Of a stretch of 64,000 nt of DNA, positions 47,055 through 55,274 are shown in pieces. The stretch lies in the NCBI RefSeq assembly GCF_016745275.1, contig NZ_JADOEP010000005.1, positions 153,944 to 217,943 on the forward strand, in the 5' to 3' direction. Position numbers and translations under genes: made by a program. Source of the DNA: Enterococcus sp. BWB1-3 (lineage in GTDB: Bacteria; Bacillota; Bacilli; Lactobacillales; Enterococcaceae). Each line of letters starts with the position of its first letter. Position 1 is the first letter of the stretch. The notes under the pieces were generated by a model. It ran no database searches. It had not been told where the DNA came from and worked only from the letters and a program-made list of their open reading frames with translations.

Positions 47055-47778
47055 GTCTTGGATTAAAAGCCACGATTTAGAGTTGAACACCTATTTCAAT
47101 GTATTAAAATATGCAGGTTCTTCCGTTGATCAGGATCTATTATATCTAACTTATGGTGGCTTTCTTGTGAAAAGCGGAGAGCATCAGGAGTGTAGAATCG
47201 GTAAAGAAGCCAGTATGGCATACAGCTTGGGACTTTACTTGGAAAGTTTTCATCACGATGATCCGAAATTATTTATGGAGAATGTAAAAAAGAATATCAA
47301 GATGAGATTAGCGCCACCAATTGTTTTCGTAAAAGGAGAACTACTTGAGGAATCAATACAGCAAGTACCCGTTGTTTGTTGCGGTTACTCAGAAGAATCA
47401 TTATTGATTATCAATCCTAAAACTGGAAAAGAACAATGCTTAGCTATCGAAAGTTGTATAAAAACAAACAATCAATGGGAAATGATCATGTTGAATGTTC
47501 CCGGAATGAGCAGGATTACAGATGTTTCGATAAAATTCTCAGTTCAGTCAGCGGTGTCTTACTACTTGAAACGATTTAATACAACTATGGCGAATAAGAA
47601 ACAAGAACAACTGTTAAAAAATCTTTATGTGAGTCAAGGAAATTTGCAGCAGTTAAAATGGCTGGAAATCGCAGAAGGCTATCGAGAACTTTTAACGAAA
47701 GAAACTAGAGCGCAGTTGAAGAAAATCGCAGCTGATTATGAAACCATAACAATGGTGAAAGGAGATATAGTTGCTTGA
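47026..47778 (+). CDS. BtrH-related protein lacking the N-terminal Cys
   Basis: A 250-residue protein. LELNTYFNVLKYAGSSVDQDLLYLTYGGFLV lines up in character with the BtrH N-terminal Cys region of the next gene (NCGTNASKVLLQAQGYPFSE...FGCGSGLGF), but the Cys is missing. It is shorter than the other two paralogues and lacks the Gly-rich C-terminal motif. It is probably catalytically inactive, perhaps a partner of the following protein. GTG 47026 was chosen with GAGGTGAAATT upstream; ATG 47008 would be inside the previous gene. It overlaps the next gene by four bases. Confidence 0.5.
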   Translation: MKRCFPRLSKSWIKSHDLELNTYFNVLKYAGSSVDQDLLYLTYGGFLVKSGEHQECRIGKEASMAYSLGLYLESFHHDDPKLFMENVKKNIKMRLAPPIVFVKGELLEESIQQVPVVCCGYSEESLLIINPKTGKEQCLAIESCIKTNNQWEMIMLNVPGMSRITDVSIKFSVQSAVSYYLKRFNTTMANKKQEQLLKNLYVSQGNLQQLKWLEIAEGYRELLTKETRAQLKKIAADYETITMVKGDIVA

Positions 47779-48797
47779 GTATGTTGACAGTTGATGTAGT
47801 AAATACACACACACCAGGATCAAATTGTGGTACAAATGCTTCAAAAGTGCTGCTTCAGGCGCAAGGCTATCCCTTTTCTGAAGCCATGACCTTTGGTTGC
47901 GGTTCTGGTTTAGGCTTCATTTATCAGTATTATAAAGAATCGGATGAATGCTTTTTATCAGGAAAAAATGAGAGTCTGGAATTAAATTTAGCTACATTAT
48001 TGGGTGGAGAGTATGTTAGTGGAAACTTTGACGATCCAGATAAAGCGTTTGACACAATCATTACAATGGTCGATGAAGGAATTCCAGTTATTTTAGACCT
48101 ATCGATCAAACATTTACCATACTTTAAACCTTATTTAGCCAGTTTGAATAATATCGGTTTTGGCTTACATAATGCAATTATTGTAGAGTGTGATCGAAAG
48201 AGCCAAATTGTGACACTATTGGATCATCGTTGGGCAGAACCAAAAGTTATTTCTATTGAAGATCTTAAATCAGCAATGGGAGCAACAGAAAGTGGAGTAA
48301 ATCCAAGAAGTAATTATAGAAGCATTATTTTACCCTCTTATTCAGGTTCGTATCATCAGGAAATGATTCAAGCAGTGGAATTGAATATTCACAGAATGAA
48401 GTATCCGTTTGCTTTCAAAATGGGATTGAAAGGACTTGGTACATTCCGTAAAGAGCTACTAACGATTGTATCAAATAATGATCTTTATGAGGAAAAACAA
48501 GAAACTATAGCAACCTTCGGGATTTTAATGGAAAAATTAGGAACTGGCGGAGGTAATTTTAGACGTATTTATGGACGTTTTTTACAAGAAGCGGCAGAAA
48601 TTACTGGAGATAAGCAATTTTTAGAATCTGCAATTCATTATAAAGAAGCTGCCAAAGAATGGAAACTACTTTCAAAGATTTTGACAGGTTCAACAATGAA
48701 TCAAGAACAACAACAACAGTTAGACCGTTGCCTGACAAAAATCATAGAGATAGAAAATCAGGGAATCCAACTATTAGAGTGGATAGTAAAGGAGTAA
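47775..48797 (+). CDS. BtrH-like acyltransferase, paralogue 2
   Basis: A 340-residue protein with the clear BtrH N-terminal domain: SNCGTNASKVLLQAQGYPF (probable nucleophile Cys), FGCGSGLGFIY, and FGLHNAIIVECDR (His). The C-terminal DUF4872-like domain has TGGGNFRRIYGRFLQEAAE. BtrH moves an acyl group from an ACP to an amine, so here it could load the finished polyene chain onto an amine such as an amino acid. A TTG start at 47775 has GGAG upstream; ATG 47781 is the alternative. Confidence 0.8.
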   Translation: MSMLTVDVVNTHTPGSNCGTNASKVLLQAQGYPFSEAMTFGCGSGLGFIYQYYKESDECFLSGKNESLELNLATLLGGEYVSGNFDDPDKAFDTIITMVDEGIPVILDLSIKHLPYFKPYLASLNNIGFGLHNAIIVECDRKSQIVTLLDHRWAEPKVISIEDLKSAMGATESGVNPRSNYRSIILPSYSGSYHQEMIQAVELNIHRMKYPFAFKMGLKGLGTFRKELLTIVSNNDLYEEKQETIATFGILMEKLGTGGGNFRRIYGRFLQEAAEITGDKQFLESAIHYKEAAKEWKLLSKILTGSTMNQEQQQQLDRCLTKIIEIENQGIQLLEWIVKE

Positions 48798-48801
48798 ATG
48801 G

Positions 48802-49236
48802 ATGGAATATAGCAAAATTTTAGAAACCTTACCTCACAGATATCCAATGCTGTTTGTTGATGATATTCAGGAAATAGATTTTGGAAGATATGTACGAGGA
48901 ATTAAATGTATCAGCGTAAACGAGCCTTGGGCACAAGGTCACTTTCCAGATGAGCCGGTTTTTCCCGGCGTGTTATTGATTGAAACGATGGCCCAAATTG
49001 GCGGCTTTATGTTTTACAGTGATGATGAACGTTCTTTAAAAGCTTATTTATCAAAAATTGAAGATGTTAAATTTCTTAAAAAAATTCGCCCTGGTGATCA
49101 AGTCATTGTTGAAGCAAAATTTGTACAAAAAGTATCAAAATTTGTTCGAGTGAAATGTAAAGCAAAAGTTAATGGAAAAATTGCTGCCAAAGGAATTATT
49201 ACCTACTATTTTGATACTAATTTTGAATTGGAGTGA
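48802..49236 (+). CDS. FabZ-like 3-hydroxyacyl-ACP dehydratase
   Basis: A 144-residue hot-dog dehydratase. It has LPHRYPMLFVD, GHFPDEPVFPGVLLIETMAQIGG with the catalytic His and Glu, all typical of FabZ. It forms the double bond after each reduction; since the cluster has no enoyl reductase, the double bonds would remain. GGAG precedes the ATG. Its stop overlaps the region of the next start. Confidence 0.92.
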   Translation: MEYSKILETLPHRYPMLFVDDIQEIDFGRYVRGIKCISVNEPWAQGHFPDEPVFPGVLLIETMAQIGGFMFYSDDERSLKAYLSKIEDVKFLKKIRPGDQVIVEAKFVQKVSKFVRVKCKAKVNGKIAAKGIITYYFDTNFELE

Positions 49237-49241
49237 ACACA

Positions 49242-50300
49242 TTGGAAAATATAAAAGTAATGGGAATTGGCGTTATCAGTAAGCTTGGAAATGATCTGGA
49301 TGAGATTTGGGCGAATTTAGATATGAGAGCTGAATCAACAGATAGTCATGGCAAAATCGACTTTGAATCTGTCGTTCCTAAGAAGAAAAGACGGAGAATG
49401 AACCGTTATTCAGAAATGACTGTTTACACAACACATAAAGCATTGGAATCAAGCCATATTGATACGGAATCTTTAGATAAAACTAAAGTAGGAACTATTT
49501 TTTCAACAGGATATGGTCCAATGGTTTCTAACTTGGCTTTTGCTGAAATGGTTCATGAAGGAGATCAGGATTTATGCAGCCCAACAGTTTTTGCAAATAC
49601 AGTTTCTAATACCTGCGTAGGACATGTGTGTATGGAATATGGATTCCAAGGTGTGAGCACAATTTTGATGGGCAGCAATAATATTGCTTATTCCAGTTCA
49701 TTATTGAGAAAAGATGTAGCAGATCATATTGTTACTGGATCAGTTGAGGAATATTGTGAAGAACTCTATGAAGCCTTCAATCAAAAAGAGATCACGAAAG
49801 CTGTTCCTGTTCAGGAAGCCTCAGTTACCTTTGTTTTAAAGAAATCAGATGAATCAAACATGGGATACTGTGAAATTATTGAAACGAAAGACTGTAATTT
49901 AGGAATCTATCCATTGATCGAAAAAGTGAACGAAGCAAGAGTGAAGCAAAACCTCACTAAACTTTTGAAGCAGGTGAATGGAGGAAATCACTCTGAAATT
50001 GATTTGATTATTGATTCCAGTAACGGCTCATACTTTGATACATTAGAAAGTGGTATTTTGAAGGATATCTTTGGAACGCAAATTCCTCGCATTGACAATG
50101 TGAAGAAGCTATTCGGTGAAACATTAGGCTCCTCGTGTAATGTTGGACTCTTAGCAGGAGCATTGATTTTAAAGAACGGATATGTCCCAACAAAATTGGG
50201 GGGAAATATCAAAACAGACCGTTTAAAAACCATTCTAATCACTGGATATGATGTTTCAGGAAATTATACAGCAACGGTTATTACAAAGGAGAAATCATGA
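49242..50300 (+). CDS. ketosynthase-like chain-length-factor (KS-beta), Cys lost
   Basis: A 352-residue KS-fold protein. Where an active KS has the Cys, the segment reads [15 protein letters not shown] with Met-Gly, and the usual His motifs are absent or changed. It is shorter than the active KS. The position after FabZ and the pairing with an active KS fit a KS-beta/CLF partner that sets chain length. TTG 49242 was chosen because GGAG is nine bases upstream; the earlier GTG lacks a site. Confidence 0.75.
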   Translation: MENIKVMGIGVISKLGNDLDEIWANLDMRAESTDSHGKIDFESVVPKKKRRRMNRYSEMTVYTTHKALESSHIDTESLDKTKVGTIFSTGYGPMVSNLAFAEMVHEGDQDLCSPTVFANTVSNTCVGHVCMEYGFQGVSTILMGSNNIAYSSSLLRKDVADHIVTGSVEEYCEELYEAFNQKEITKAVPVQEASVTFVLKKSDESNMGYCEIIETKDCNLGIYPLIEKVNEARVKQNLTKLLKQVNGGNHSEIDLIIDSSNGSYFDTLESGILKDIFGTQIPRIDNVKKLFGETLGSSCNVGLLAGALILKNGYVPTKLGGNIKTDRLKTILITGYDVSGNYTATVITKEKS

Positions 50301-51037
50301 GATTAGATGATAAGAAAGTCATTGTTACTGGCGGATGCCGGGGAATAGGCAGACACATTACAAAAAAGTGTTTGGAACTAGGTGCAACGGTTGCTGTTAC
50401 ATATATACATTCTAAGCAACATGCAGACCAGTTAAAAGAAGAATTGCCAGAATTTGAGAAAAACCTTCACATTTTTCAATTAGATGTTTCTAAAAAAGAT
50501 GCTGTGAAAGCTCAGGTAAAAGAAATGATTGAAACCCTAGACGGGGTCGACTGCTTGGTGAATAATGCAGGAATTACAAAAGACAAACTGTTTTTCATGA
50601 TGACAGATGAGGAATGGGAAACTGTTATTGAGACAAATTTAAATGGAAGTTTTTATATGTCCAAACAGGTGATTATGGAAATGATTAGAAATAAATCTGG
50701 CTCAATTATTAATATGAGCTCAGTCAGCGGTGTTATCGGAGTTGCTGGTCAGGCCAATTACTGCGCCTCTAAATTTGGAGTAAATGGTTTAACGAAGTCT
50801 TTATCAAAAGAGCTTGCAACAAAAAATATTCGAGTGAATGCTATTGCTCCAGGATATATTGATACGGAGATGGTGCAGCAAATTCCAGAGAAGAAGCTTA
50901 AGGAACTAAGAGGATCTATCCCGATGAAACGATTGGGAGCACCGGAAGAAGTGGCAGATTTGGTTGTGTTTCTTTGCAGTGATCATTCAAGCTATATTAC
51001 TGGACAAACAGTGGTGATTGATGGCGGCTTGACATAA
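50297..51037 (+). CDS. FabG-like 3-ketoacyl-ACP reductase
   Basis: A 246-residue SDR with the NADPH site [14 protein letters not shown], and catalytic Ser...YCASKFG (Ser, Tyr, Lys). It reduces the ketone formed in each condensation. ATGA start overlaps the upstream stop. It is close in length and sequence to housekeeping FabG, but its place in the cluster suggests a dedicated copy. Confidence 0.92.
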   Translation: MRLDDKKVIVTGGCRGIGRHITKKCLELGATVAVTYIHSKQHADQLKEELPEFEKNLHIFQLDVSKKDAVKAQVKEMIETLDGVDCLVNNAGITKDKLFFMMTDEEWETVIETNLNGSFYMSKQVIMEMIRNKSGSIINMSSVSGVIGVAGQANYCASKFGVNGLTKSLSKELATKNIRVNAIAPGYIDTEMVQQIPEKKLKELRGSIPMKRLGAPEEVADLVVFLCSDHSSYITGQTVVIDGGLT

Positions 51038-51056
51038 AAGGGATGGGGTAACTGAG

Positions 51057-51773
51057 ATGAAAAAAAAGATACTCATTTTCGGTGGCTCTGGCGGGATTGG
51101 CTCAGAACTTGTGGTAAAACTGACTGAAAAATATGATGTTATCGTTTTTGATAAGAATAAAAAAAAGCATTTAGCATATCAGCGTGCGGGTATTAAAAGC
51201 TTTCTGGTTGATTTAACAGAAGAAGCATCAAAAAAAGTGGTGTTGGATTATGCTCATCAAGCTAGTGAACTATACGGAGTGATATTTGCCAGCGGATTGA
51301 TGATTCCAGGGAGTGTCACAGAACTTTCGAAAGAAGAATGGCTGCTGACAATGAATGTTAACGTAAATCTAGTGTTTGAATATTCTAAATTACTATTACC
51401 TTACTTAACGAAACATACACATGCCCATATTATTGCTTTAGCATCTCACTTAGGCGTTGTTGGCACCTATAATATGAGTGCGTATTCGGTATCAAAAGCA
51501 GCTGTAATCGAATTGATTAAATGCATGGCGTTAGACTATGGTGATCAAGGTGTGTTGGTAAATGCTGTTAGCCCAGGTTTCGTAAAAACAAACATGCTGT
51601 CGAATGCAATGAATCAGCTTTCAAAGAATAAAAAATGGATGTTTACAACAGGCGGTCTTCCAAAACAATACATTCAAAACAGTGATATTGCCCAAGCAAT
51701 TACCTTTATTTTAAATCAAACGAGCATGACTGGAGAGAATATTGTGATTGATGGCGGTTATACAGCTAGATAA
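51057..51773 (+). CDS. second SDR-family oxidoreductase
   Basis: A 238-residue SDR with GGSGGIGSE (cofactor loop), a Ser in ASHLGVVG, and YSVSK as catalytic Tyr/Lys. It is less FabG-like than the previous gene, for example FASGLM instead of NNAG. It may reduce a special intermediate or the terminal position. GGATGGGG stands upstream of the ATG. Confidence 0.85.
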   Translation: MKKKILIFGGSGGIGSELVVKLTEKYDVIVFDKNKKKHLAYQRAGIKSFLVDLTEEASKKVVLDYAHQASELYGVIFASGLMIPGSVTELSKEEWLLTMNVNVNLVFEYSKLLLPYLTKHTHAHIIALASHLGVVGTYNMSAYSVSKAAVIELIKCMALDYGDQGVLVNAVSPGFVKTNMLSNAMNQLSKNKKWMFTTGGLPKQYIQNSDIAQAITFILNQTSMTGENIVIDGGYTAR

Positions 51774-51794
51774 GCAGTATAGAAGGGAGAAACA

Positions 51795-53141
51795 ATGAAA
51801 AAACGGTATAAGAAAGAACAAGGAAAAGCTGTTTGGAATTCATTTAAACAAATGAAATCATACTTAGATAAAAACTTTCAAATATTAACAGAAGTTGATA
51901 ATGAAAATAATTTTATCAATCAAGATGGCAAAAAGGTTTATGATGGAGTTTCCAATCTCTTAAGTGCAAATGTAGGACATAAAAATCTACGTGTTATCAA
52001 AAGCATTGTAGATCAGTTGAATACGTTAGATAATTCTACGCTGTATACAACGACAAATGATCGAGCTATTGAATTTTCTGAAAAAATGAAGGAACTGACA
52101 GATCAACATTTTCATAGCTGCTTTTTTACAAACAGCGGGTCAGAAGCCTGTGATACAGCCATTAAGATTGTTAGAAAATATCGATATAACCAACAGAGTC
52201 GCAAAACAGGGATTCTTGCATTAAGTGGTGGATTTCATGGGGCAACGATTGCTGCTCAAATGGTCGCACAGGATTGCTATAGCAATGAAGAATATGCACT
52301 TTCACCTCAAGGCTTCTTTCAAGTAGAGCCTCCTATCCTTTCATGTAATGACTCAGAGTCGGAAAAAGAGCAAAAGATTACAGAAGCTGTCGAACGATTT
52401 GAGGCCTACATAAAAAGAGAAGATACTGCAATAGGTGCGTTTATTTTTGAATTGATACAGTTGTCAAATGCAGTTAATGTGTTGCCCCAAGACTATGTTG
52501 AGCAAGTATTCTCTATTTGTAAAGAAAATGATGTGCTAATTATTGTTGATGAAGTAGCCACAGGATTTGGTCGCACAGGTAAGATGTTTGCTTCGCAGCA
52601 ATACGAGGTATACGGAGATCTAATGATGGCTGCTAAAGGGATGACTTCGGGCTATATACCGATGGGGTGTGTCATGGTTACCGAAAAGATTTTCAATGAA
52701 TTTTGGAGTGACTCAGAAGGTGCAATGTTGGATCACGGCTATACTTCTGGTGGTCATCCGGTTGCTTGTGCTGCTGCGTTAGCCACAATTACTGAATTAG
52801 TAGAGCAGAAGCTTTCTGAGAACGCAGAGAAAATGGGGAGCTATTTGAAAGAACAGTTGACATTTGAATTGAAAAATAACTCTTTATTAGAAGAAGTAAA
52901 AGGCAGCGGTTTGATGATTTCATTGATTTTTAAAGAAATTCCTATGAAGGGAATGAGTGAATGGGGAATTGCCGAAGTTGCATCTAAATTTATGCTAAAC
53001 AAAGGATTGATGCTTTATCCAGACGATACGAATGTCTTGATTGTAGCACCACCATTAACAATTACTAAAGAAGCTTGCGATCAAATGGTAGCAATCATTA
53101 CTGAAACAATGAAAAAAATTGAATTATTTGCAGAGACTTAG
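51795..53141 (+). CDS. class III PLP-dependent aminotransferase
   Basis: A 448-residue enzyme with the family motifs FFTNSGSEACDTAIKIVRKY, GGFHGATI, IIVDEVATGFGRTGKMFASQ (Asp for PLP) and the PLP Lys in AAKGMTSGYIPMG. It would convert an aldehyde or ketone on the chain to an amine, giving a substrate for amide formation by BtrH-type proteins or the NRPS. A strong GGGAGAAACA precedes the ATG. Confidence 0.9.
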   Translation: MKKRYKKEQGKAVWNSFKQMKSYLDKNFQILTEVDNENNFINQDGKKVYDGVSNLLSANVGHKNLRVIKSIVDQLNTLDNSTLYTTTNDRAIEFSEKMKELTDQHFHSCFFTNSGSEACDTAIKIVRKYRYNQQSRKTGILALSGGFHGATIAAQMVAQDCYSNEEYALSPQGFFQVEPPILSCNDSESEKEQKITEAVERFEAYIKREDTAIGAFIFELIQLSNAVNVLPQDYVEQVFSICKENDVLIIVDEVATGFGRTGKMFASQQYEVYGDLMMAAKGMTSGYIPMGCVMVTEKIFNEFWSDSEGAMLDHGYTSGGHPVACAAALATITELVEQKLSENAEKMGSYLKEQLTFELKNNSLLEEVKGSGLMISLIFKEIPMKGMSEWGIAEVASKFMLNKGLMLYPDDTNVLIVAPPLTITKEACDQMVAIITETMKKIELFAET

Positions 53142-53164
53142 CATTTGGAAAGGAAGTCAGTAGT

Positions 53165-54580
53165 ATGAAGAAGAAAATCAGCGTCATCGGAGGTGGAATA
53201 TCCGGTTTAGCAGCGGCAGCGCTAATGTCCAAGGAAAATGAGGTTATTGTTTTTGAAAAAAGTGATTTATTGGGCGGTTTATGCCAGACGATCACTTCTG
53301 GAACAACGAACTATTATCTAGGCGCTCACCATCTAGGTGGAATATCTAAATCTGGACCCATCGGAAAAATTCTTAATCAGTTGGTTATTGATTATGATGA
53401 AACGTTCATTGAAACAGAATATTTGACGATCCTTCTTGATGGAAAATCACATCAGCTACCAGTCAAACTTTCAGAGTTGTCCGTCTATATTACAGAAAAT
53501 TTTCCAGATGAGGCAGCAGTTGAAGCGTTTATTCAAAAACTAATCAGCTATCAGCAGGCTTTTATTGTGAATGATGATGCATTGCTTTTAAAGATGTTTA
53601 TGGAAACATCACAGAAAAGTTTTAATCAGTTTTTATCAGAGTATTTTACGAATGAACTACTGAAGAAACTGCTGCTTTCATTTGGACCAGGATATGGTGC
53701 CGTTTTAGGAGAAGATTCAGCTTTTACAGTTTTAAGTCTCGTTATTTCTTATAGTATTGGTGCTTGTTATGTAAAAGGTGGACCACAAAAACTAATTCAC
53801 AAACTTGAACAACAAATAATCACAAATGGTGGGAAAATTCAAAAGAATGTGGAGTGCTTAGAGCTACTTGTAGATAAAGAAACTGCTGTTACAGGAATCC
53901 GTTGTAAAGAATTAAAAACAGAAACGATTTTCGAGATAGAAACAGACAAAATTATATCTACTGTTTTTCCATTTAATATTCTGCCAGAAAGCTGCCAGAA
54001 ACTAAGAAATAGTACAAAAATGAAGAAGTTGGAAAAGGGTCCATCTGTTTTTCGGGTTTTTGCAGAACTATTAGAGGATGTCCTAGGTCTATCAAGTGAT
54101 AATACTTACCTTGGAAAGGACACATCACCTTTGATGAAGGAACAACTATATCTGGCACCTTCCAGTGACAAATTACCGATTTGCATGATTAGCCTTCCTC
54201 ACAAAGCTGACCCCTTATTTAATGAATCTAAAAGAACAATAATGTTTACTTTTCTATTACATAATCATAAAGAAAAAGTGGAACTGGCAGCTGTTTTAAA
54301 ATTGATTAGAGAGGCAATGCCAGAAGTCTCTGATAAATTAGAGGCCCCATTTGCTTTGGAAAATGATGATTATTCTAAAGTTGTCTCTGTAGATGAAGGT
54401 TCTGTGTTTGGCTGGATAAGGACAGGAAAATCTGTTCAGAATACGAATAGCTTTTCACCTGTTTTTAAAGGTATCAACGGTCTGTATATCTGCGGCAATT
54501 GGTCAACAGACTTTGGTGTCTATGGAGCATTTAGAAGTGCATATAAAATTTATACAATTTTGGAGGAGAACGCGACATGA
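53165..54580 (+). CDS. CrtI-like FAD oxidoreductase 2
   Basis: A 471-residue flavoprotein with an intact FAD unit GGGISGLAAAALMSKENEVIVFEKSDLLGGLCQ and a C-terminal FAD-associated patch GLYICGNWSTDFGVYGAFRSA. It could desaturate or isomerise the polyene. It shares the layout of the minus-strand FAD protein. Its stop overlaps the ABC ATPase start (ATGA). Confidence 0.8.
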   Translation: MKKKISVIGGGISGLAAAALMSKENEVIVFEKSDLLGGLCQTITSGTTNYYLGAHHLGGISKSGPIGKILNQLVIDYDETFIETEYLTILLDGKSHQLPVKLSELSVYITENFPDEAAVEAFIQKLISYQQAFIVNDDALLLKMFMETSQKSFNQFLSEYFTNELLKKLLLSFGPGYGAVLGEDSAFTVLSLVISYSIGACYVKGGPQKLIHKLEQQIITNGGKIQKNVECLELLVDKETAVTGIRCKELKTETIFEIETDKIISTVFPFNILPESCQKLRNSTKMKKLEKGPSVFRVFAELLEDVLGLSSDNTYLGKDTSPLMKEQLYLAPSSDKLPICMISLPHKADPLFNESKRTIMFTFLLHNHKEKVELAAVLKLIREAMPEVSDKLEAPFALENDDYSKVVSVDEGSVFGWIRTGKSVQNTNSFSPVFKGINGLYICGNWSTDFGVYGAFRSAYKIYTILEENAT

Positions 54581-55272
54581 TCAAAATAAATAATCTAGTG
54601 AAAAAGTACCTTAATGGAGAAAATAATCTTTATGCAGTGAACAAAGTGACGTTTACAGTGGAAGACGAAGAATTTTTAGTTATTTTAGGTCCTTCCGGTT
54701 CTGGTAAATCAACTTTAATGAATCTTATGTCGGGCTTAGATACAAGTGATCAAGGAAAAATTATTTATGAAAATAAAGATATAAGCAAGCTTTCTGAAAA
54801 ACAACGGACAAAATTCAGAAGAGATGAAGTTGGTTTTATCTTTCAAGGATATTATTTGATGTCAGAACTGAACGTATTAAACAATATTAGAATAGGAGCA
54901 AATCTGGTTAATAATCGTGATTTCTCTAAAATTATACAGTCTTTAGGTCTGGATGATTTGTTGGATAGAATGCCTCATCAACTTTCTGGCGGTCAACAAC
55001 AGCGGGTTGCAATTGCCCGAGCATTGGCCAAAAGACCAAAATATCTTTTTTGTGATGAACCAACAGGAGCATTAGACGAAAAAAACAGTAAGCAGGTACT
55101 AAAACTGCTAATTGAACTTCAAGAGCAGCTAGGCTTTTCTATTATCATGGTTACCCATAATGCTGGTATCGCTGATATTGGAACAAAAGTGATGAGAATG
55201 AAGAACGGAGAAATTGAAGAAATTTATCAAAATACAAATAAAAAGTCAGTCGATGAGATTAGGTGGGGATAA
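54577..55272 (+). CDS. ABC transporter ATPase, MacB/LolD-like
   Basis: A 231-residue ATPase with Walker A GPSGSGKST, signature LSGGQQQRVAIARAL, Walker B KYLFCDEPTGALD and His switch VTHN. It forms a unit with the FtsX-type permease that follows. Such transporters export lipophilic products or give resistance to them. Confidence 0.92.
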   Translation: MIKINNLVKKYLNGENNLYAVNKVTFTVEDEEFLVILGPSGSGKSTLMNLMSGLDTSDQGKIIYENKDISKLSEKQRTKFRRDEVGFIFQGYYLMSELNVLNNIRIGANLVNNRDFSKIIQSLGLDDLLDRMPHQLSGGQQQRVAIARALAKRPKYLFCDEPTGALDEKNSKQVLKLLIELQEQLGFSIIMVTHNAGIADIGTKVMRMKNGEIEEIYQNTNKKSVDEIRWG

Positions 55273-55274
55273 TT

